Assembly: GCA_937982565.1 (NCBI GenBank)
Contig: CALJLN010000046.1
Location: 124,001-188,000, forward strand
Reading direction: 5' to 3'
DNA length: 64,000 nt
Source of the DNA: UBA2421 sp002343075
Lineage (GTDB): Bacteria; Planctomycetota; Phycisphaerae; Tepidisphaerales; Tepidisphaeraceae
Each line of letters opens with the position of its first letter. Position 1 is the stretch's first letter. The position numbers and the translations under genes are program-made. The notes beneath the pieces are model-generated. The model did not search any database. It saw only the letters and a program-made list of their open reading frames with translations, and had not been told where the DNA came from. Below, in pieces: positions 26,189 through 34,624 of the stretch.

Positions 26189-26830
26189 TCAGCTTCGTCG
26201 AATCCGCGTATACCCAGCCGGCCGCGGGCCGACATGGAAATCGGCAAACAGGTAGTTTCGCGAATGATCCGACCCTGATTTACCGTGGAACGGGTCAAAA
26301 TCCTGGAAAATATCTACGGCATCGGGCGTCCGGCCGCGCTTACCAATGTCTGCCAGCGCGTCGGTCCATACCTTGTTGATGCCGGTCACCTCGTCGATCG
26401 ACGCAAACGCGTTGAAGAACACGTTGTACTCGTAGCTGCTGCCCTCGCGCTCAAAGTAGGTCTCGACGGTTGTCCCGTTTGGCCCCATGTTTACGCTACC
26501 GTTGATTATGTGGTCGGCGGGACAGCGGTAAACGTTGGTCGCGTTCTTCACATACGGCTCAAGGACATCGATGATCGAGGGGGCGTTGTTCAGGTTCTGG
26601 ATCGAAGGGAGTGGGTTGACCCGGGGCACCCGGAGCTTGTTCTCGTTCAAGTACATCTGGAAAAAATTGCCAATCTCGCGCAGGTTGGAAGCGCACGCGG
26701 TGCGCTTTGCGCTCACCTGCACCTTGCCGATGACCGGAACCAGAATGCCCAGCAGCACCGCGATGATTCCAATGACCACAAGCAGTTCCACCAGCGTGAA
26801 AGCACGAATTGTCGAAAGTTTCTCTCTCAT
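26189..26830 (-). CDS. Type II secretion/type IV pilin-like prepilin (planctomycete pseudopilin)
   Basis: 213 residues from the second of two adjacent ATGs. The class III prepilin site is clear: AFTLVELLVVIGIIAVLLGI, with Phe after the cleavage point, Glu+5 and the hydrophobic helix. The C-terminal YLFADFHVGPRPAG is a variant of the [F/A]DGHV motif of planctomycete DUF1559/H-X9-DG pseudopilins, here with F in place of G. Such proteins are matured by prepilin peptidase and form pseudopili or anchor at the inner membrane. The first gene of a probable operon with two small membrane proteins; it diverges from apt. Confidence 0.85.
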   Translation of the reverse strand: MREKLSTIRAFTLVELLVVIGIIAVLLGILVPVIGKVQVSAKRTACASNLREIGNFFQMYLNENKLRVPRVNPLPSIQNLNNAPSIIDVLEPYVKNATNVYRCPADHIINGSVNMGPNGTTVETYFEREGSSYEYNVFFNAFASIDEVTGINKVWTDALADIGKRGRTPDAVDIFQDFDPFHGKSGSDHSRNYLFADFHVGPRPAGYTRIRRS

Positions 26831-27067
26831 CATGGTAGTATCGACGTTTACGACAACGGATGCCTAACCTGTTTCGCGCACCACCACCGCCACCGGCCAC
26901 TCTGCATACGGTCATCTCACACACAGGGTGCGGAACGCAACACCCGACAAACCAATAGAGTCTGGCACGCCGAAAAAACTTCCCGCAATAGTTTCGCCCG
27001 TAGTTTCTACGGCAGTTTCCACGGCACCGTAGTGGAGTTTACGCCGCCGTCACTTACAATTCCCGCC

Positions 27068-27595
27068 ATGCACGACCCCATCTCCCACCTGAAAAGGCTG
27101 ATTCGCGATATCCCCGATTTTCCGAAGCCGGGCATTCTTTTTCGAGATATTTCTCCCCTGCTCGCCAACGCCGGGGGGCTGGCTCTTTCCATCGAACTGC
27201 TCGCTAACCCTTTTCGTGGCAAGGAGATAGATCTTGTCATTGGAGCAGAAAGCCGGGGCTTCATCTTTGGTACTGCCGTTGCTTGCGCAATCAGTGCAGG
27301 CTTTCAAGTGGTTCGAAAGCCCGGAAAGTTGCCCCATAAGAAGGTGTCGATGACCTATGATCTGGAGTATGGGCAGGACACCCTGGAAATGCACGAGGAT
27401 GCGATCGTCAAAGGCCAGCGCGTGTTGATCGTCGATGATGTGCTTGCGACCGGTGGAACCATGAAAGCCTGCTGCGACCTGGTGAAGCAACTCGGCGGTG
27501 AAATCGCTGGTGTGGCAGTCCTCATCGAACTCGCCGGCCTCAACGGTCGCAAGAAAGTGCCCGGCGGCGATGTGCATTCTGTGCTGGTTTACTAG
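27068..27595 (+). CDS. apt: Adenine phosphoribosyltransferase
   Basis: 175 residues. Salvages adenine to AMP using PRPP. The start ATG at 27068 (MHDPISHLKRLIRDIPDFP) matches the family N-terminus; the open frame extends far upstream across unrelated sequence. Family motifs: GAESRGFIFG, FQVVRKPGKLPHK and the PRPP loop VLIVDDVLATGGTM. It ends 23 bp before an ABC transporter ATPase gene on the same strand, possibly one transcript, although the functions differ. Confidence 0.95.
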   Translation: MHDPISHLKRLIRDIPDFPKPGILFRDISPLLANAGGLALSIELLANPFRGKEIDLVIGAESRGFIFGTAVACAISAGFQVVRKPGKLPHKKVSMTYDLEYGQDTLEMHEDAIVKGQRVLIVDDVLATGGTMKACCDLVKQLGGEIAGVAVLIELAGLNGRKKVPGGDVHSVLVY

Positions 27596-27618
27596 ACTGC
27601 GCCGATTCGGGTGGCGCT

Positions 27619-28464
27619 TTGACAGATGATCGGGCATCCCAGTCAGCCGACAAATGGGCAGCGACATTGAGCCACGCCAGGATCTCTACCAATATCCTCG
27701 AAAGAACCTCCGCCGAGTTGCCCGCGCAGCCGGCGGTCATCTTACGAAATGTGGCCAAGACATTTCCCGGTGGCATCGCTGCGGTGGTGGCACTCTCGCT
27801 CACCATTCCAAAGGCCGAGTTTCTCGCAATTCTGGGGCCGAGCGGCTGTGGCAAATCGACTCTGCTCAGAATGATCGCCGGCCTCGAAACCCCCACCGCG
27901 GGCATCATCGAACAACCGCACCCGCGCGTTGCGTTTGTGTTTCAGGATTCACACCTGCTGCCATGGCGCAGCGTGCTGCGGAATGTCGCGCTTCCGCTCG
28001 AACTACGCGGCGAGGCGAGACAGCGCTGCGAGGATCAGGCGAAGCTGAGCATCGACCAGGTTGGACTAACCGACTTCACCCACCGCTACCCTGCCGAGCT
28101 TTCCGGTGGCATGCGCATGCGCGTCTCGCTCGCGCGAGCCCTCGTGACCAACCCCGATCTGCTGTTGCTCGACGAACCTTTCGCGGCCCTCGACGAAATC
28201 ACTCGCACAGAGCTTGATGAGCAGTTGCGGCAACTCTGGATCGCCCGGAAAATGACCGTTGTTTTTGTTACGCACTCCATCGGCGAAGCGGCGTTTCTCG
28301 CCAACCGTGCGGTCGTGCTTTCAGCGAGGCCAGCCAAGATCGCGCTCGACACAAACATCGAACTGGGCCTGCAGCGGGTGAACGCGCTCCGCGGCGAGCC
28401 TGCATACGCCGAAGTCACGCAACGCCTGCTGCTGGCGCTGGAGGCCGGGGCAAGCAGGCCATGA
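27619..28464 (+). CDS. ABC transporter ATPase, SsuB/TauB/ThiZ type
   Basis: 281 residues with Walker A GPSGCGKST, Q-loop VFQDSHLLPW, signature LSGGMRMRVSLARAL, Walker B LLLLDEPFAALDE and H-loop VFVTHSIGEA. It powers import of a small organic molecule; sequence type and the THI5-like binding protein two genes on point to a pyrimidine-type thiamine precursor or a similar substrate. The frame opens with TTG at 27619 and no ATG precedes the core, so the start is uncertain; the first 40 residues are not conserved-looking. It overlaps the permease gene by 4 bp (ATGA). Confidence 0.88.
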   Translation: MTDDRASQSADKWAATLSHARISTNILERTSAELPAQPAVILRNVAKTFPGGIAAVVALSLTIPKAEFLAILGPSGCGKSTLLRMIAGLETPTAGIIEQPHPRVAFVFQDSHLLPWRSVLRNVALPLELRGEARQRCEDQAKLSIDQVGLTDFTHRYPAELSGGMRMRVSLARALVTNPDLLLLDEPFAALDEITRTELDEQLRQLWIARKMTVVFVTHSIGEAAFLANRAVVLSARPAKIALDTNIELGLQRVNALRGEPAYAEVTQRLLLALEAGASRP

Positions 28465-29222
28465 CGCGACTCTTCAGAGACATTTTCCCCCCGGTGGTCG
28501 TTCTGCTCGCTGTAATCGCCGCAACGGAGTTGACCGTCGCCCGCGGATGGATTGCCCCCTACCTCGTGCCGCGGCCGACCCAGATCCTCGCTGCCACGGT
28601 CGAAAACGCCCGCGAACTATTCACCGCGACCGCCTCAACCACCACCGCGGCGATGGCCGGCTTTCTTCTCAGCGCCTGCGTCGGCGTCTCACTCGCCATC
28701 GTGCTCTCGGCCGGGGGTTGGGTGCAGCGTGCCTTCTACCCATATGCAGTCTTTTTCCAGACTGTACCCATCATCGCCATCGCCCCGCTGCTCGTCATCT
28801 GGTTCGGATTTGACGCGCGCGCCGTGATCGCTTCGAGTTTCATCGTTTCGGTCTTTCCGGTCATCGCAAACACCCTGACTGGACTTCGGTCGACCGACCC
28901 GGCGCTGCGCGATCTCTTCAGGCTCTATGGCGCGGGCCCGGTGGCATCGCTGTGTAAACTGCGTATCCCATTTGCTGCGCCGAGCATATTCACCGGCCTG
29001 CGCGTAGCGGCCGGGCTGGCAGTGATTGGGACGATCGTCGGAGAGTTCATCGTCGGCACGGGGCTTGGCGGGCTGATCGTTGTAGCGCGGCGAGAACAGC
29101 GGGTAGATAAGGTCTTTGCAATACTACTGCTCTCTGCGGCGCTGGGCATCGTGCTGTTTACACTCGTAAACACAGCCGGGCGGCTGGTGATGCGCCGCTG
29201 GCATGCTTCGGAGATTGAATAA
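28461..29222 (+). CDS. ABC transporter permease (ThiX/SsuC type)
   Basis: 253 residues with six predicted membrane helices. The coupling-helix region with the EAA-like loop reads LRDLFRLYGAGPVASLCKLRIPFAAPSIF. The C-terminal part IIVGEFIVGTGLGGLIVVAR-like pattern is typical of the taurine/nitrate/thiamine-precursor permease family. It forms the inner-membrane channel with the overlapping ATPase gene. The start ATG at 28461 lies inside the end of the ATPase gene, and the stop directly abuts the binding-protein start. Confidence 0.87.
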   Translation: MTRLFRDIFPPVVVLLAVIAATELTVARGWIAPYLVPRPTQILAATVENARELFTATASTTTAAMAGFLLSACVGVSLAIVLSAGGWVQRAFYPYAVFFQTVPIIAIAPLLVIWFGFDARAVIASSFIVSVFPVIANTLTGLRSTDPALRDLFRLYGAGPVASLCKLRIPFAAPSIFTGLRVAAGLAVIGTIVGEFIVGTGLGGLIVVARREQRVDKVFAILLLSAALGIVLFTLVNTAGRLVMRRWHASEIE

Positions 29223-30194
29223 ATGAGAACGTTTCTGGTCCTTGCCGTCATTTGTCTTGTGATTGGGTTCGGGTGCGACCGATCCGCACCGAGCAACGCC
29301 TCGGCAGGCAATGCGGCGATCACATTGCAGCTCAATTGGCTCGCCGAGCCGCAGTTTGGCGGGTTCTATGCAGCCGCAATCGACGGCGAGTATGCCAGGC
29401 AGGGCCTCGACGTGACCGTGCAGCAAGGCGGCGCCAGCGCGCCCACGATCGACATGCTCGCAGCGGGCACTGTCAAGTTTGCAATCGTCAGCGGCGATGA
29501 GATTCTCGTCGCGCGCGCCCGCGGCAAGAAAGTGGTCGCGATCTACGCAGTCTATCAGACCCATCCCCAGGGCATTCTCACGCACGCCGCGCGCGGCTTT
29601 CAGGTTATAGATGACGTCTTCAAAACCGAGGGCACACTCGCAATGGAGCAGGGCTTGCCGTATTCAAACTTTCTGAAAGCCAAATTCGGCTTGGACAAAC
29701 TGAAGATCGTCCCATCCCCCGCGGGCGACCTGAGCGTCTTTCGCAGCGATCCGCAGTATTCCACGCAGTGCTTCGTCACGAGCGAACCGCTCGCCGCCAG
29801 AAAACTTGGCCTGGATGTGAAAACTTTCCTGATCGCCGATGCCGGCTACAACCCCTACGCCACAGTCCTGGCCACCACCGAAGACGCGTGGAACAACGAG
29901 CGCGCAACTGTCGTGGCGATGGTAAAAGCCGTCCACGCCGGCTGGACGAAGTACATAGCCGACCCCACCGCTGCCAACCGGCACATGCAAACTCTCAACT
30001 CCACACTGGACGCCGAAACCTTCGCAGCCAGCGCCGCCGCACAACTTCCGCTCATCGACAGCGGCCCCGCCGTCGGCAACATGACCCGCGCAAGGTGGCA
30101 GACGCTTGCTGATCAGTTGGTGGAGCTAAAGGTGCTGAATTCTCATCCACCCATCGACGAGTGCTTCATCGACCCCGCCGAACTACTGCGGTGA
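29223..30194 (+). CDS. THI5/NMT1-type substrate-binding lipoprotein
   Basis: 323 residues. A signal peptide ends in GFGC, a lipobox with Cys at position 18. The mature domain starts with ITLQLNWLAEPQFGGFYAA, the hallmark of the THI5/NMT1/SsuA-like fold, followed by GVKFAIVSGDE-like and GLPYSNFLKAKFG segments. It captures the substrate for the adjacent permease and ATPase. In this family the LQLNWL..PQFGGFY motif is frequent in ThiY-like binders of formylaminopyrimidine, but no thiamine gene or TPP riboswitch is nearby, so the substrate is a guess. Confidence 0.85.
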   Translation: MRTFLVLAVICLVIGFGCDRSAPSNASAGNAAITLQLNWLAEPQFGGFYAAAIDGEYARQGLDVTVQQGGASAPTIDMLAAGTVKFAIVSGDEILVARARGKKVVAIYAVYQTHPQGILTHAARGFQVIDDVFKTEGTLAMEQGLPYSNFLKAKFGLDKLKIVPSPAGDLSVFRSDPQYSTQCFVTSEPLAARKLGLDVKTFLIADAGYNPYATVLATTEDAWNNERATVVAMVKAVHAGWTKYIADPTAANRHMQTLNSTLDAETFAASAAAQLPLIDSGPAVGNMTRARWQTLADQLVELKVLNSHPPIDECFIDPAELLR

Positions 30195-30209
30195 GCTTCG
30201 CGCGGCCAA

Positions 30210-30237
30210 TTGATAAAAGTGCAAACGTGCGTAATAT
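30210..30237 (+). promoter_or_regulatory. Sigma-70 promoter of tRNA-Lys
   Basis: TTGATA (30210-30215), 16-bp spacer, TAATAT (30232-30237). It places the start about 25 bp before the mature tRNA-Lys 5' end. Confidence 0.6.
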
Positions 30238-30268
30238 TGTCAATCTCTGTCAGAGCAGACAGATTTCC

Positions 30269-30341
30269 GAGTTCGTAGCTCAGTTGGTAGAGCATGCGAC
30301 TTTTAATCGCAGGGTCGTGGGTTCGACTCCCACCGAACTCA
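30269..30341 (+). tRNA. tRNA-Lys (anticodon UUU)
   Basis: 73 nt cloverleaf. Acceptor GAGTTCG/CGAACTC with discriminator A; D-arm AGCTCAGTTGGTAGAGC; anticodon arm TGCGA/TCGCA with loop CTTTTAA (anticodon 30302-30304); T-arm GTGGGTTCGACTCCCAC. No encoded CCA. The 184 bp to the next tRNA carry no gene that I can see. Confidence 0.96.
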
Positions 30342-30525
30342 ATTCCTTGTCAGATAACGACTTAAGACGAGTATTGGCGTCCGCCGCAGATAGTGCTTTC
30401 TGGCTACGCCCACGTCGATGCTACCCAAGTGCTACCCCCTCCAGGAAAACAGCCCCAGACCAATCCCCGAACTGCAAGCTCGCTCAACGCTTCTTCGATG
30501 CCCCAGAGAACCATCAGAACGACAA

Positions 30526-30599
30526 TCGGGGTGACAAGATTTGAACTTGCGACCTCTTGGTCCCGAACCAAGCGCTCTACCAAGCTGAGCTACACCCCG
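30526..30599 (-). tRNA. tRNA-Pro (anticodon CGG)
   Basis: 74 nt on the minus strand. Acceptor CGGGGTG/CACCCCG with discriminator A; D-arm AGCTCAGCTTGGTAGAGC; anticodon arm CTTGG/CCAAG with loop TTCGGGA, anticodon at 30563-30565; T-loop TTCAAAT. It faces tRNA-Lys tail to tail. No encoded CCA. Confidence 0.95.
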
Positions 30600-30664
30600 G
30601 AACTACGTTTCGGCATCTGATCCCGGTATCGATTCTCGACGTCTTCCCTGATTTTGAACCCTCG

Positions 30665-30692
30665 ACTCTACACCAAACCGCGCGCTTTTCAA
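30665..30692 (-). promoter_or_regulatory. Sigma-70 promoter of tRNA-Pro
   Basis: Minus strand TTGAAA (30687-30692), 16-bp spacer, TAGAGT (30665-30670), about 65 bp before the tRNA-Pro 5' end. Confidence 0.6.
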
Positions 30693-30748
30693 GATCGACC
30701 CCGGGTTTGTCCCGGGGCGGCGGGTGCCTTGGTCGGAGGGGGCTGCGG

Positions 30749-31120
30749 TCAGACTTTTCCGGGTTGATTGTGCAATTCCGCAACAAACTCGGCCAGGGCA
30801 ATGGCTGCGTTTCGGTGCGGGTTATCGTTTTGATGGAGAAACGTGAACTCTTCATGCATCGCGGCTGCGGCCAGTTCCTTCAGGGCGCCTACATATGGGC
30901 CACTTGATAGATGCGCGTGGTACTTGCTTCGGAAATGTTCCCAGCCGTCCGGGTGCGATTCGTACCAGAGCCAGAGTTTCATCGGTGGGCCCAGGTGCGA
31001 GAGGACATGGTGGACCTGGCACATTTCCTGCAGATCACGCGTCAGCCCGATACTCTCGACCCATAGCCGTTGACCGTCGTCGATCTGACAATCCGCCATA
31101 AAGTGCTTCACGCGAATCAT
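30749..31120 (-). CDS. Divergent DUF488-like protein
   Basis: 123 residues from ATG 31118-31120, chosen for the strong AAAGGAGG just upstream. The C-terminal half, HPDGWEHFRSKYHAHL then LKELAAAA and NPHRNAAIALAEFVAEL, matches the DUF488 pattern (HDP.W..F..RY..EL ... HN.A..L.EYL). The N-terminal VDRLWPRG box that most DUF488 proteins carry is replaced by LWVESIGLTRD, so the active site, if any, has changed. Function unknown. It sits alone between tRNA-Pro and an RNA-binding protein gene. Confidence 0.6.
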   Translation of the reverse strand: MIRVKHFMADCQIDDGQRLWVESIGLTRDLQEMCQVHHVLSHLGPPMKLWLWYESHPDGWEHFRSKYHAHLSSGPYVGALKELAAAAMHEEFTFLHQNDNPHRNAAIALAEFVAELHNQPGKV

Positions 31121-31589
31121 TTGAACCTCCTTTGCAATCACTTCCATTCAAGAGCGATCGCCAACAGTAAGACGTCAGAAAGATTGTGAAGTTGAGTACG
31201 AAGTCGCGATTTTCTGCGGGCTGTGGATCAGAAGCGTGCGGCAGATGTCACCCGAAAAGTACCGAAATGGAAGCGGTGCAAGACGAGTTCACAGGCCCAC
31301 TGTCGCGAGGGTCGGTGCTCGGCACAACAAGCGTGGTATGACTCTCTCGCTCGATTTTTCTCTTTCCCCGAGCGAGTTCGCTGGATACCATCAACTCGAG
31401 AAGGTTGCGGTTTGTTGGATTCGATACGAGCAAAGTGGGCTATGTCAGTGCTGGTCCGTCGTCTTTGTCCTTGCTCTAGTCGCGTTCCACGTCCGCCTCG
31501 GTTGCTGTCTCAACCTCTTTCAGATTGGCCCGGAAAGAACTTCGTCAATCTTCAGGGCCGCGTTACCCGATGCTGTTTAGGAGCGCACG
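31121..31589. other. 469-bp divergent intergenic region before the RRM protein gene
   Basis: Between the divergent DUF488-like and RRM genes. Open frames of 114-124 codons on the plus strand give Cys/Arg/Ser-rich products without ribosome sites, so I call none. It probably holds a long 5' leader for the RRM gene, as is common for cold-inducible RNA-binding proteins, but no clear promoter was found. Confidence 0.45.
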
Positions 31590-31946
31590 ATGGGTAAGAA
31601 GCTTTATGTAGGGAACCTTCCTTACAGCGTGGATAGTTCGGGGCTTCAGGAGATGTTTACGCCATACGGCAACGTCGTTTCGGCGCAGATCATTGCTGAC
31701 CGGGAGACCGGCCGCAGCAAGGGGTTTGGCTTTGTCGAGATGTCATCCGACGAGGAAGCCCAGGCTGCGATTGAAGCGATGAACGGCCAGGACAACGGCG
31801 GGCGACCGTTGACCGTTAATGAGGCCCGCCCCAAAGAAGACCGACCCGGTGGCTTCGGTGGTGGTGGTGGCCGGGGTGGTTACGGCGGCGGCGGTGGAAA
31901 GGATCGCGGTGGCCGAGGCGACCGCGGTGGGCGAGACCGGTACTAG
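31590..31946 (+). CDS. Glycine-rich RNA-binding protein (single RRM)
   Basis: 118 residues. Residues 2-80 are one RNA-recognition motif with RNP2 KLYVGNLPY and RNP1 SKGFGFVEM; the C-terminus is Gly/Arg-rich (GGFGGGGGRGGYGGGGG then RGGRGDRGGRD). Bacterial proteins of this kind bind single-stranded RNA and are often cold-regulated. The ATG at 31590 follows TAGGAG at 7 bases. Monocistronic. Confidence 0.93.
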   Translation: MGKKLYVGNLPYSVDSSGLQEMFTPYGNVVSAQIIADRETGRSKGFGFVEMSSDEEAQAAIEAMNGQDNGGRPLTVNEARPKEDRPGGFGGGGGRGGYGGGGGKDRGGRGDRGGRDRY

Positions 31947-32136
31947 ACCGCTTTCCCCAACTACAAATCTTGCCGACTCACTACCTTTGCTGGCGAAGCG
32001 TGAGAATCGCGCCCCCCTGGCTCTCAAGGTCTTGCACTCCGCTCCGGAAGCAGGCGCGCGCAACGTCCGCAACTTGGTTAAATGACGCCAAGCCGACTTG
32101 TACGACGACCGACGAATGCTTGTAATCTGAACGCGT

Positions 32137-33042
32137 CTATCGCTGAAGCTGTAGTGATTTGCAGATTTCCACCGTTGCGCGCGACTTGTTCAGCGTGTAG
32201 AAATGCAGCCCATCCACGCCGTTTCTAATCAAGTCGTTGCACTGCTCGATCGCATACTTCACGCCGATCTCGGCTGTCGCTGTGGGATCGCTCTCCACGG
32301 CTTCGAGTTGCAGCAGCAGCTTATGGGGAATCTTCGCGCCGCACATGCCGATAAACCGCTTGATCTGCGCCACATTGGTGATTGGCATGATGCCCGCGAC
32401 AATCGGTGCGGTGATGCCCATCTTCCTTGCCGTATCACGAAACCAGTAGAAAATTTCGTTGTCAAAGAACAGCTGTGTCACTACAAACTGGCTGCCATTG
32501 TCCAGCTTGCGCTTCAGGTGTTCCATATCTCGCAGCTTGTTCAGGCACTGCGGGTGGCCCTCGGGATAGCCGGCGACTCCGATACAAAAATCGTGGCGCG
32601 CTCGCGCGAACGCGACCAATTCATCAGCGTGCCCAAAGCCACCTTGCGTTGTCTTGAAGTCGGTCTGCCCCGCCGGGGGGTCGCCGCGCAGTGCGAGGAC
32701 ATTTTGCACGCCTTCGCGCCAGAGGTCATCGAGAATCTGACCCAGATCATCCGCGGTGTGGCCAACACATGTCAGGTGGGCCATCGCGCATAGATTCAAC
32801 TCTCGCTGGATTCGCGCCACCAGTTCGACGGTCTTGGCGCGCGTGCTGCCGCCGGCGCCGTAGGTCACGCTGACATAGCTCGGCTTGATCGCGTGCAGCT
32901 CGGCGATGGTGCCGTAAAGTTGCGCCCAGCCCGCATCGGTCTTGGGCGGAAAAAACTCGAAACTGACCGCCGGGCTGCCCTTTCCGACGAATTCATCGAT
33001 GCGCTTCTTTGAAGTACTTTGGTTCGGTGCGTGTTGGTTCAT
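32137..33042 (-). CDS. metF: Methylenetetrahydrofolate reductase
   Basis: 301 residues from ATG 33040-33042. Reduces methylene-THF to methyl-THF for methionine synthesis, using FAD. Motifs: VSFEFFPPKT near the N-terminus (catalytic Glu), VTYGAGGSTR, AHLTCVGHT, LALRGDPP and QLFFDNEIFYWF. The frame is open to 33156, but the family N-terminus and lack of conservation argue for 33042. This ATG lies inside an 18-bp palindrome also present at metK and has no good Shine-Dalgarno, so it may be read from a leaderless or very short-leader mRNA. Confidence 0.95.
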   Translation of the reverse strand: MNQHAPNQSTSKKRIDEFVGKGSPAVSFEFFPPKTDAGWAQLYGTIAELHAIKPSYVSVTYGAGGSTRAKTVELVARIQRELNLCAMAHLTCVGHTADDLGQILDDLWREGVQNVLALRGDPPAGQTDFKTTQGGFGHADELVAFARARHDFCIGVAGYPEGHPQCLNKLRDMEHLKRKLDNGSQFVVTQLFFDNEIFYWFRDTARKMGITAPIVAGIMPITNVAQIKRFIGMCGAKIPHKLLLQLEAVESDPTATAEIGVKYAIEQCNDLIRNGVDGLHFYTLNKSRATVEICKSLQLQR

Positions 33043-33057
33043 CCGTATATCCGGATG
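33040..33057 (-). promoter_or_regulatory. 18-bp palindrome at the metF start, likely operator
   Basis: The plus strand reads CATCCGTATATCCGGATG, matching the metK element at 16 of 18 positions with identical 6-bp arms. It overlaps the metF initiation codon. A repressor bound here would block early transcription. Confidence 0.6.
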
Positions 33058-33109
33058 GAATGATAAACCGCGGAAAAGGTTCGTCAAGTATCGCGGTGTG
33101 TCTCGTGCC

Positions 33110-33148
33110 AAAACGCCGGCGTCGACTCGTGGTGAGCCGACGCCGACG
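33110..33148 (-). terminator. Intrinsic terminator of the beta-barrel protein gene
   Basis: Minus strand: 11-bp stem CGTCGGCGTCG/CGACGCCGGCG with one G-T pair (33138-33148 with 33114-33124), 13-nt loop, then TTTT (33110-33113). It lies 65 bp after the beta-barrel gene stop and just before metF. Confidence 0.8.
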
Positions 33149-33213
33149 GGGGTCACGATTCAGAAGGAGTCTCGCTCGAACTACTGCAGTCCAGCGAGAG
33201 GGACATACTTGTT

Positions 33214-34449
33214 CTAGAATGTGAAATAGCCTGAGATTGCCAGGCTCAACACATCGTGCTCTTCGCCACCATCGTAGATGGCCTCACTGGCGTAGTCGTA
33301 TCGAATCTCCGGACGAATCTTGAGGTTTGATCCGAGCGAATCATTGGGAAAAGGCGTAATGGTCACACCAAGGGTGGCGGAGTAGATGTGGGCATCGAAC
33401 CCGTCCAGCCGAGAGGTGTCGTTGAACCACTCCAACCGGGGCATCAGGCCGACATAATCGTTGAGCGTGTACTTGAAGTAAGTAGCCACGCCAAAGACGT
33501 TTGAACCATCACCGTCACTGGCATTGGCAGAGTCGTATCGGTAATCAACGTTCAGACCGATCGTGAGCTGATCGCTGAATGCATAGTCGGACCAATAATC
33601 GAGCATGACCCGGTAATGCGAGTTGTCGTCATCCTGCTGGGGGCCGATTGAACCGTTAAAAGCGTATGTGAACTTGTCGCTGCAGACATGCGCCCAACTC
33701 CAGACAACCTCAAGCGAGTCGTTGTTGTCTTTAAGCGATTGCTCCCAACCGCGGGCGATGCCCAGGCTGAAGCTCTTGCTGTCGTCAAACGCGTAGGTCG
33801 CGTAGACCCCGGTATGCGCGAATGGCAGAAGGCCAAACAGATAGCTGTGGCTGAAATTGGGATTGAGGGTGTTGTTGGTGTATTCGTAACCGATCGGCGT
33901 GATAAATTTGCCGATTCGCACCTTCAAACCATTGCCCACAGGCACCACTACGTCAATCGCCGCCTGCGTGATGTCAAACTGGTTGTTGGGGCTGGTTCCG
34001 GTCTGGAAATCCATTCCGTTGGAAGCAGTGAACCGGCCATCTGCTCCATAGAGCGTCTCAATGCTAAAGCCGATGTCCCAAGGCTTGGACATATCCACCT
34101 CGCGGGAGAATGCCAGGCCGATCTGGTTGAGAGTCGGATCGGAGTGCTCGAAATCAAACGCGCGCCCAACGATCACATCGCCCGCGGGGCGTTCGAGCAG
34201 GCTCCAAGTGATGCTGGCTTCGACCCAGCCGGTGATGTTGATGTTGTATTCATCAAGCGTCGAACCGATGCCAGCCTTGTCCAGCAGGCCCATTAGCGGC
34301 GTTCGGGCCGCCGCAGGCTCGACTACCGCCTCGGCCGCCGGGGGGAGTGCTTCAGGTTCTGCCGGGGCTGGCATCTCCTGCGCCACGAGTACACCAGTCA
34401 CAGCCATGCTCATGGCCAACGTTGCCCACGACGCAGTTCGTCGCTTCAT
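33214..34449 (-). CDS. Outer-membrane beta-barrel protein (porin-like, BBP2 type)
   Basis: 411 residues. Signal peptide to about residue 23 (AVTGVLVAQ). An acidic/Ala-rich linker follows, then aromatic-alternating strands such as NINITGWVEASITWSL, SIETLYGADGRF, KVRIGKFITPIGYEYTNN, KFTYAFNGSIG and RVMLDYWSDYAF, ending in SGYFTF with the terminal Phe typical of outer-membrane barrels. NNTLNPNFSHSYLFGLLPF resembles the OmpL-like/BBP2 porins seen in planctomycetes and verrucomicrobia. Pore function is inferred. It supports a diderm envelope. The start is ATG 34447-34449. Confidence 0.82.
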   Translation of the reverse strand: MKRRTASWATLAMSMAVTGVLVAQEMPAPAEPEALPPAAEAVVEPAAARTPLMGLLDKAGIGSTLDEYNINITGWVEASITWSLLERPAGDVIVGRAFDFEHSDPTLNQIGLAFSREVDMSKPWDIGFSIETLYGADGRFTASNGMDFQTGTSPNNQFDITQAAIDVVVPVGNGLKVRIGKFITPIGYEYTNNTLNPNFSHSYLFGLLPFAHTGVYATYAFDDSKSFSLGIARGWEQSLKDNNDSLEVVWSWAHVCSDKFTYAFNGSIGPQQDDDNSHYRVMLDYWSDYAFSDQLTIGLNVDYRYDSANASDGDGSNVFGVATYFKYTLNDYVGLMPRLEWFNDTSRLDGFDAHIYSATLGVTITPFPNDSLGSNLKIRPEIRYDYASEAIYDGGEEHDVLSLAISGYFTF

Positions 34450-34624
34450 CAGTGCTCCTTCATCCTAAAAGTAGAAAAAATCAGTCTGTTTCACGCATCG
34501 CACGGCAAACCCCGTGCCACGGCCTGCGTATAATGCATCTAGTGGGAATTTTGCAACAATCGGTGAACCCCGCGCCGATCCTGCACGATTCGCCTACAAT
34601 GTCAGCCCGAGAGGTGATTCACGA

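Noticed and set aside
27596..27619. TPP riboswitch before the THI5-type transporter
   Set aside because: The space between apt and the ATPase gene is only 23 bp, too short for a TPP element.
31223..31597. Plus-strand frames of 114 and 124 codons before the RRM gene
   Set aside because: They overlap each other, lack ribosome sites and have Cys/Arg-rich products; better read as leader DNA.
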